Source: Hawksworthiomyces lignivorus (taxonomy: Eukaryota; Ascomycota; Sordariomycetes; Ophiostomatales; Ophiostomataceae). From it: a stretch of 64,000 nt of DNA. Location: NCBI GenBank assembly GCA_002917075.1, contig NTMA01000013.1, positions 434,001-498,000 of the forward strand, given 5' to 3'. Every line of letters begins with the position of its first letter. The first letter of the stretch is position 1. A program made the translations under genes and the position numbers. Below, piece after piece: positions 57,204 to 64,000 of the stretch. Under the pieces are notes generated by a model. The model searched no databases. It saw only the letters and a list, made by a program, of their open reading frames with translations, and was not told the origin of the DNA.

Positions 57204-59756
57204 GGCGTGCTGGTGGAGAGACAAGGGCTCAATGTAGAGTGGAAATAAATGCGCTGCGGCGCCTGAAGGCAGAAGATTTGGCAAACAAAACGGAGGATAA
57301 AGGCACTCTTCATTTATATCCAAGACAAATTTGCAGATGAAACAGGCAGTTCAGTGCCTGAAACCGACCGCATCTTAACCGCAAGACAATTATTCCATCC
57401 GCATACTTGGCGGTGACAGTGTCGCATTGGAGAATATCGGCCCAACTTCAGACCGACGAAGCTCAATTTGAATTGGGTTATTAGAACAAAACTTCTTGAG
57501 ACTACGGGATATTGTACGTCACTCGGCGTCTACGGCGAGCTTACTCTCGGAGATGTGTCGATGTGCTTGTGGTGTCCGTCGCGCCGCCGAAGAGAAAAAA
57601 TAAAGTGATCTTCACGCGGGCTAATAGCGGTGACGGGCATGCCTTAGCTGCATCCCGCCGTCTGACTCGTGCGGAGAGCTACTGGAACCTAAATCGGATT
57701 TTCGGGAGCTGATCCTTGCCATCTTGGCCAGCCGCAGCGCGCCGTAGCATTGAAGAGCCCAGCAACAATGTCCGCTAGCTTCGGAGCGAGAAAGCTCTCT
57801 CCACAAGAAATAATAAGCACTACCCAATCTTTGCACCGTCTGCTTGCCCCTGTGAAATCTGCCTTGCGCCTTCGGTACTCCGGCTCCTTTCGTGTATGCA
57901 CAGCAAATCACGTCAAGAAGCCAAATAAACCTCTTCGCTTCTTGGCGGACTGCATTGGCACAAGGAACTAACATGGAGAAATTAGATAGTGAGTTCCAGA
58001 CACCTGGTTGCGTGACATGGCAATAGACATACATACGACGGCGCTCTCTCATATGATCACAGCATATGGGCCTAAATACGAAAGAATGGCCCACAGACAT
58101 GCCCCAACCTTTGCTATTGGAAAGTTTTTGTTTATATTTTATTATGGGAGGCCTCTTTCATCTGCGGTTGTGCAAGAGAGGGTCCAATTTAGTTTATCTT
58201 GCTTGGTGCTGTAAACAGAAAACCGAGCACAGGATGTGCTAAAATAAAATAAACGAGCTGCAACAAAAGTTCCCTTCCCGGTACTAGCAAATCATGCTCT
58301 AGATTACGAGAGAGGCCATTTGTTAAAAAAAAAACAAAAAAAAAAAAACATGTTTGTACAAATAAATATACATGCCACATTACGTAAAGCTAGCTGAAAT
58401 TAACAAGACATTGATGGCCCATAGTTTGAAGTCAGGTCGAATGCGAGGATGGCAGCTTGGTCCTCCAATGCATTGTTATTACATGAGCCGCAACAGCAAT
58501 ATCAACAACTAAAAAACTTGGGAGATTTTGCGTCATAACGGGACCTCATTTAACGTCACCACTGGGTTCATACAATGAGAATGAATTAGCTTTATTGAAT
58601 TAAGAATGTTCTGTACCATGCCAACAAACAGTGAATCTAACCAAAAACGGTACTGTACCGTTCAGAGGTAGCCGTGCAGATGCATTTCTTTTGACTGCGG
58701 GCTCTTTTCTACAGCATGCAATGCTCTACCAAGATCATCATTACACTAAGCGAAATATTTAATATCGGTGACTCTTTAGGCTGATGTTGCGGATACACGG
58801 GAACTCGCCCATTTCATTTTCTTGTTTAGATATTCGCCCTAGATAGGAATTCTTCTTTTACATCTTCCGTTTTTGAGTCTATGCCAATCACACATATTCA
58901 AAAACACGTGTCGAAAGTCTATTCTAGGAACAGGAACAAGTGTGTGCCACTCGATCTCGCAATATTGTCTCTAGCACTGGAATGGAAGACTGCAGCCAAT
59001 TGCTGTCGTTTCTATGTATGTGTAATTTGAGGTGGACGCACAACCTCTTTTTTCTTTTTCTTTTTCTTTTTTTCTTTTTTTCTTTTTTTCTTTTTTTCTT
59101 TTTTTCTTTTGCCATAGTTTCACAACAGTGAATTACCTTTTCTGACATCGGGATTCCTGCTTGGGAGAGCTGAGGGTCGATTTATGTATTTTTATTCTTC
59201 GAGACAAAAAAAAAAGATGAAAAGCACAGCGCAGCTTTGCACAGCATAGAAGCATGCTCATTGCAAACGGAGCCACACTCATGAGCTACAATTAGCCTGT
59301 TCAGCCTCCATAAATTGTTGGCATGAGGTGCAGTGTGCTTTAATCTATTAGAGCCTGCTATCTAGCATTGGCGGACAGAAAAATATCAAAAGTGAAATAA
59401 TAACAACCAAGTGTCCGAAGAGACACAAATTAAGAACGCCATATGCTATTTCAAGAATGAACTAGAACATTTCCGCCTTGTTCGCATGGCTCACTTCTCC
59501 GCGTGCCCGTCAACCGTCACCCGAGAAAAGAATTTCTGCTCCCATGTCACGTTCACGACCCTGGACGTGTGTTCTGCTGGCTAATGTCGCTTTCTTCCCC
59601 TGTTCTCACTCATGCGCCAACATCTCCAACATCTTCGCCCCCAACATTCAACACTACCGAGTCATGTCGTCTCAAAGTTCTACACGATCCTCTAACTAGT
59701 GTTCTACTTTTTCTTTGTGTAAGAGATTTTAAACCTATTTTGACCTCTCGGCAGCC
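57204..59756. other. 2.5-kb gene-free region
   Basis: AT-rich spacer with no recognisable gene. It contains a TTTTTCTTT microsatellite at about 59047-59110 and a near-poly-A stretch at about 58325-58349. Confidence 0.45.
59047..59110 (+). repeat. TTTTTCTTT microsatellite
   Basis: Pure pyrimidine tract of T5-7C units over about 60 bases. Confidence 0.85.
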
Positions 59757-61127
59757 ATGATCGCCCTCCTGGGCGCACATGCTGTTCGCAGACGAGCTAC
59801 AATCGAGGCAGCACTTCACTCTCTTGTCACATTTCTCTCCATACTTTTACTGCCTCTGCTACCAACGACTGCCGCGAGACCCCATCATATGTTTGTTGGG
59901 AACCAGAGACTACCAGCAGTTATCCACTCACTTGTTTTTGACGACAACGCCGGGTATCTTTGGGAAGACCGGTCGTTTGTGGCGGACGCTTCGCAAGCAT
60001 GGCTGGCATTTAATGTAAGTATTTCAGGCACCGAAAGAAGAGAGATCTGGAAGAAGAGGTAGAAAATTCAACAGCTTACCTGGAACTTGGAAAAATAAAG
60101 TATGATATGACAAAAGTCTACGGCGTCTCCCACGACACTTCGCGCATAGCAACCTATTCGGTCGCAAATAGCACTTCCATTCAGCTGATGAGTGCTGTTG
60201 ATTTCAGAGGAAAATGCGCAAACAAGTCGGCTTCCTTTGTTGTGGCTAGCAAGCGATTTCCCAACTATGTTTTTACCTCGTCGTGGCCCACAAAGGATGC
60301 ATGCGGCCAAACGAGCTACGTCGATCCGGCGAATGAAATACGGGGTATGGCAACGTCGTGGATATACTCCAATAAATCGGCGGTCCATGGTCTTGAGTTT
60401 GGCCGCGGCTTCAACCGGATTTTGTACTCGGCAGACCAAGGCGCGGACGCAATCTGGACACATGCATTTGGATTCTACGGCGAGACCTATTTCGTGGGAC
60501 GCTACAACGTCCCTCCGGGATCTGGCCCGAAGCATCTAGCGACGCACTCGTTTGGAAAATACATATATGCCGTTATGGAGAAAACGAACCAGCTTGTGCC
60601 ATATTTGATAGATCCATTTACCAACGTTGTGAGATACAACGACACAAGCTACTCGCTGATACCTGCTGGTACGTTGCGAAGTCGACATGGGCGGAGCAGA
60701 TGTATGGGACGATGATGATCGCTGACCATAATTCTTTTCAGGATTGAATGCCTCGGACTTCCTTGGGGCAGACTTAAGACTTGCTCGAAACGAAAATTAT
60801 CTGTGGGCCGTAAGCCAGGCGAAACCGAACACCACGAATTTCGGCTACATCTCCGGGTTTCTTCTTGACGATGACGGTGGTATCGTTAAAAAGATGTTTA
60901 CGGTACCGACGAGCACAAAAGGAGGGGCCCCAAATGCAATATCGCCAGCGCCGTGGGGCAGTGAATGGGCAGCCATAACAGACGCTTCCCAGGGCTATGT
61001 CGAGATGTGGCAGATGATACAAGGCAAAGACTCGAACTACGGAACAGACTATCAGTCGGCGCAGGCTGTCTCAAAAGTTGACATAACGGACGGCGGCTGC
61101 TGCGCCAACGCCATATGGTACAACTAA
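59757..61127 (+). CDS. Carboxymuconate-cyclase-like beta-propeller protein
   Basis: Three exons (59757-60014, 60101-60668, 60742-61127) give 403 residues. The N-terminus has a hydrophobic segment (LVTFLSILLLPLLPTTAA) that fits a signal sequence or anchor. Repeated blade-like blocks (VFDDNAGYLW, KVYGVSHDTSRIATYSV, HGLEFGRGFNRILYSADQGADAIWTH, GPKHLATHSFGKYIYAV, AAITDASQGYVEMW) match fungal relatives of 3-carboxy-cis,cis-muconate lactonising enzyme, a seven-bladed propeller. The first intron acceptor was chosen to join AFN to YDMTKVYGV in frame; other AGs give stops or break phase. Several NxS/T sites suit secretion. Whether it still cyclises muconates is unknown; many secreted members are uncharacterised. 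Confidence 0.8.
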
Positions 61128-61933
61128 TTACGGCTGGAGAGGAAAAATACGACGTGTATGCTTCATGTACTAGCATTTTCGAAAGCGTTGCTTCAAATAG
61201 AAAGGAGTTCAACGGAATGGCGTATTTATAGATGTCGCAATAATAATAATAATCACAACAAGAATCACGCAGTCAGGAAGGGGAAAGAGCAGAATTCGAG
61301 AAAGAAAGAGAAACAACAAGGTACTGCACTGATGTGCAAAGCCATATATAAATATAAGAGATTGGATCCAGCATTCCTCCACCTCGAGAAAAATATGAGG
61401 GAAAAATTTCTTTTGCAGCAAATCTGATGTGAGATGTGTGGAACCCTTCTAGAGCGTGCGTAGGCAAGGTGATGTGGTTTGCCGTAGATTCGTAGTGCTG
61501 CTAAATCCACTAATGATTACGTCTAAGTGGATGGGCTTGCAACAATGCGTCATGTCATGCTAGAGAAGCGGCATTCTATTGTGCTGTGGTAAGGAAGAAT
61601 GGCAAAGGTAGAAGATAGATCCTCTGAACCGGACCGGGAGGAAAACCAGAGAGCTGAGTGTTTCCTTTCCTTACAAATAAGAACGTCATTACTCGTACAG
61701 AGCTTTGTTTCAAACCGAGTCAATTTCGTATGAAAGGGGCTATGCTGATATGGGACACATAAGTACAGCAAGCCAATTTGAAAGGAACCAACGATAAACT
61801 GAGAACCAGATAAATACCATCTAGAGGCCCGGCCAGCTGCTAAAAAAGAACATGAAACTCATAGACTCAATGAGGCAGAGCCAACTTTGAAGCCCTGCAT
61901 CTGCGTATTTTTTTTCAACAAAAGTTCTCCTCC
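61128..61933. other. Convergent intergenic region
   Basis: 3' flanks of two converging genes, AT-rich, with an AAT repeat near 61240-61255. No gene is seen. Confidence 0.4.
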
Positions 61934-63316
61934 TTAGTCATCAGAGCTGGAGGAAGAGCTGGTCGGCGCAGGAGCAGCCTCGGCTGTTGGACTGCAGCTG
62001 TAGACTACGCGCGTCGAGGGGTCCGTTGGAGCAATGACAACGGTGGACATAATATATGTGGTACGGTGGTATGTCGTTGACGTGGGCGTCTCGGAGGCGG
62101 CGGCAGAAGAAGAAGCGGTTGGAGTGGCAGTGGCGGTTGGCGTTGAATCTGACTGGCGCTTCTGGACAGCTGCTGCCTCGGTCTCGGAGGCAGGCGCCGG
62201 GGCGACGGTGGCAGCGCGCTGGGGGCAGTTGACCTGGCTGACGACCGTCGTCGTGGCTGTGTATGACGTAACCGTAACACCGCGCGTGACAGTAACATCG
62301 AACGGTAGCTGGCTGCAGGCGTAGGCCGTAACGGTCGTCGCATCCGTCTTGTTGACAGTAACCATCGTGTAAGCCGTGTTCGTCAGGTGAATCGTCGTCG
62401 TCGTAAAGACCGGTCCGGCAGGGACGGTCACCGTTTCTGTTGCAGTGGCGGTTATGACCGAAGAGGTGTTGGCCTGGCCCACGTAAACGGTCTCTGGACC
62501 GGGCAGCTCTGGGATCTCAGGGACGGTCGGAGCAGTCGGCATCGCAGGCGGAGTGGGCAAGACAGGAATGAAGGCATTCCGGCCACCGGTGGGGGTAGAT
62601 GCAGCACCGAAGCCGCCGAAGCCGCCGAAGCCGCCGCCACCAAAACCACCATCGCCGAAGCCGCCACCACCGCCGGCGCTGTACGGGAAACCGCCGACTC
62701 CAGGGCACGTAACGACAGCCTCAGCAGTAGCCGTGGAGGCCCAGACGGTTGTAGAGTACGAATTGGTCTTGGTCGAGTCGACAGTAAATACATATTCAAG
62801 AGTCGTGCTGCATTCGTAGCGGGTCCGGAAATACGGCGTCGTCTGCGTGGCCGTCGAAACAGTGTAGACGGTCCGAGTCCGGGTGCGCGTTACGGCAGGC
62901 ACAGAAGCAGCTGAGGACGAGTTGGAAGCTTGTCGCTGATGGTGGGCGTGGAGGCCAAAGACGTCTGCAGACGCAGCAGCCGGCTTGGACGTCGTCACCA
63001 CCACAGGTGGGGGAGCAGCAGCGGCGGCGGTGGCGTAGGCGTGTGCCGTGCAGTTGACGGTGGCGGCCACTACGGCGGTAGTTGTCCACCGCGTCTGAAT
63101 AATGGTCCTGGTCACCGTGACTTGCTCAACTGTCGTCACGGGTGCCGGCGCCACAGTGGCCGTCGCTGTGGCTGTTACAGTCGCCGTCACAGTGACAACG
63201 GCAGTCGGCGTCGTTGAAGAGGCTCCTGAACTGGAGTCTTCCACGTCACGGCGGAGAGGGTTCGCCATGGCCACAAAAGCCAAGGCCAGAAGGGCGACGG
63301 CCTTGAGAGGAGCCAT
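61934..63316 (-). CDS. Secreted Ser/Thr-rich cell-surface protein
   Basis: Intronless, 460 residues from ATG at 63316. A signal peptide (APLKAVALLALAFVAMA) is followed by dibasic LRRD, a possible Kex2 site. The body is built of Thr/Val/Ala repeats (TVTATVTATATATVAP, TVTRTIIQTRWTTT, TVTRGVTVTSYTATTTVV) and a central Gly/Phe-rich block (GGGFGDGGFGGGGFGGFGGFG). Another KR site lies near QKRQS. The tail is Ser/Asp-rich without a clear GPI signal. Such composition indicates heavy O-glycosylation and a wall or adhesin-like role. No known domain is visible. Confidence 0.78.
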   Translation of the reverse strand: MAPLKAVALLALAFVAMANPLRRDVEDSSSGASSTTPTAVVTVTATVTATATATVAPAPVTTVEQVTVTRTIIQTRWTTTAVVAATVNCTAHAYATAAAAAPPPVVVTTSKPAAASADVFGLHAHHQRQASNSSSAASVPAVTRTRTRTVYTVSTATQTTPYFRTRYECSTTLEYVFTVDSTKTNSYSTTVWASTATAEAVVTCPGVGGFPYSAGGGGGFGDGGFGGGGFGGFGGFGAASTPTGGRNAFIPVLPTPPAMPTAPTVPEIPELPGPETVYVGQANTSSVITATATETVTVPAGPVFTTTTIHLTNTAYTMVTVNKTDATTVTAYACSQLPFDVTVTRGVTVTSYTATTTVVSQVNCPQRAATVAPAPASETEAAAVQKRQSDSTPTATATPTASSSAAASETPTSTTYHRTTYIMSTVVIAPTDPSTRVVYSCSPTAEAAPAPTSSSSSSDD

Positions 63317-64000
63317 AATTTTCAAGCAGCCAAAACCAACAATGCCAAGGATATAGGAGCGGAAACGCAAATATTGCCCGGTGCTTAGTTTGTCTCTGCT
63401 TGCCAAATCTCTGCCTATCGCATCTTTATCTGAGCTGGGTCGTTGACGTTCTTTATTTAAATAGACAGAACTTAACAAAAGCTACTGGACTAGACCGGGC
63501 TACAATGCGTATTCATATATTTTAATCGATCTATCCTCCGGAGCTTTAGGTATTCATTTTATCTTCTTTCTCCTGTGAAGTTACTTCAGGCTTTTACAGA
63601 GTCATAGACATTATTTCCCATATCCGTGCAATCCGAGAGGTGAGTATTACGTCGAGCTAAGAATAGGTCCCCTCATGTCTGTGTTTCATAAGACACAGCG
63701 CAGCGGCGGTGTGGCTACGTTCGATAAACAATGCTTTTCAATGTAAATACATTGCCTTTGGCATGTCCAGCATACATTCATTAATGTGTTTACAGGCTTG
63801 CCACAGTGGGTACAGAAGGTGGTATGCCAGTGAAATGAATGATGCTTAAATAACAATATCAGGACGAACAGCCGGGCTTGATATGGATATTTGAAGAAAG
63901 TTTAAACGAGGTGGGGAGCGTACCGCTGTTATTCTTTTCAGATTCAAAATATAACGAAACAAAATAAGCAAAACCATGTTGAGGTGGAGAGAGCGATATT
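63317..64000. other. Upstream region of the surface-protein gene
   Basis: Promoter of the minus-strand gene and unassigned AT-rich sequence to the window edge. I see no gene. Confidence 0.4.

Overview
This window looks like a piece of a filamentous ascomycete genome (Pezizomycotina, most likely a Sordariomycete). The reasons are single-gene transcription units on both strands, short introns with GTRNGT donors, CT-rich leaders, Zn2Cys6 regulators, a GH17 membrane glucanase, a polyphosphate polymerase, and GC-rich exons set in AT-richer spacers with long homopolymers. I found 21 complete protein-coding genes and one gene with an in-frame stop. I saw no convincing tRNA, rRNA or CRISPR array.

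Region 1 (0-19 kb) is conserved housekeeping: VTC4 (polyphosphate), MCM4 (replication), RET3 (zeta-COP), SUA5 (t6A tRNA modification), a Ste20/GC-type kinase, and RAD16. Region 2 (19-28 kb) has an AT-rich, repeat-scarred island holding an intact seven-exon class I terpene synthase, a short-chain dehydrogenase and a probable Ty1/copia relic. RAD16 lies on its left and RAD7 on its right. Rad7 and Rad16 are the two subunits of the global-genome nucleotide-excision-repair factor, so two repair partners bracket a specialised-metabolism island. Region 3 (28-41.6 kb) has a GH17 glucanase, 4 kb without a recognisable gene, an F-box protein with a nucleotidyltransferase-like signature, a gene interrupted by TAG, and betaine aldehyde dehydrogenase. 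Region 4 (41.6-57.2 kb) has a choline-oxidase-type flavoenzyme divergent from the aldehyde dehydrogenase (together a glycine-betaine pathway), followed by a Zn2Cys6 regulator, an atypical SDR, a secreted protein of unknown function, a second Zn2Cys6 regulator, a 3beta-HSD/Erg26-like dehydrogenase and an alpha/beta hydrolase. Region 5 (57-64 kb) is gene-poor, with a carboxymuconate-cyclase-like propeller protein and a Ser/Thr-rich secreted protein.

Most notable observations: (1) RAD16 and RAD7 flank the terpene island; (2) RAD7 seems to start at an ATG assembled by splicing across a GC-AG intron, and carries a 21-G run in its coding sequence; (3) the terpene synthase has an Arg-rich leader like a mitochondrial presequence; (4) SUA5 has an in-frame upstream extension without ATG that also looks like a targeting sequence; (5) the F-box protein carries a GS...DWD signature; (6) MCM4 has an ACGCGT box in its promoter. 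All exon boundaries were worked out by hand from splice consensus and reading phase, without transcript data.
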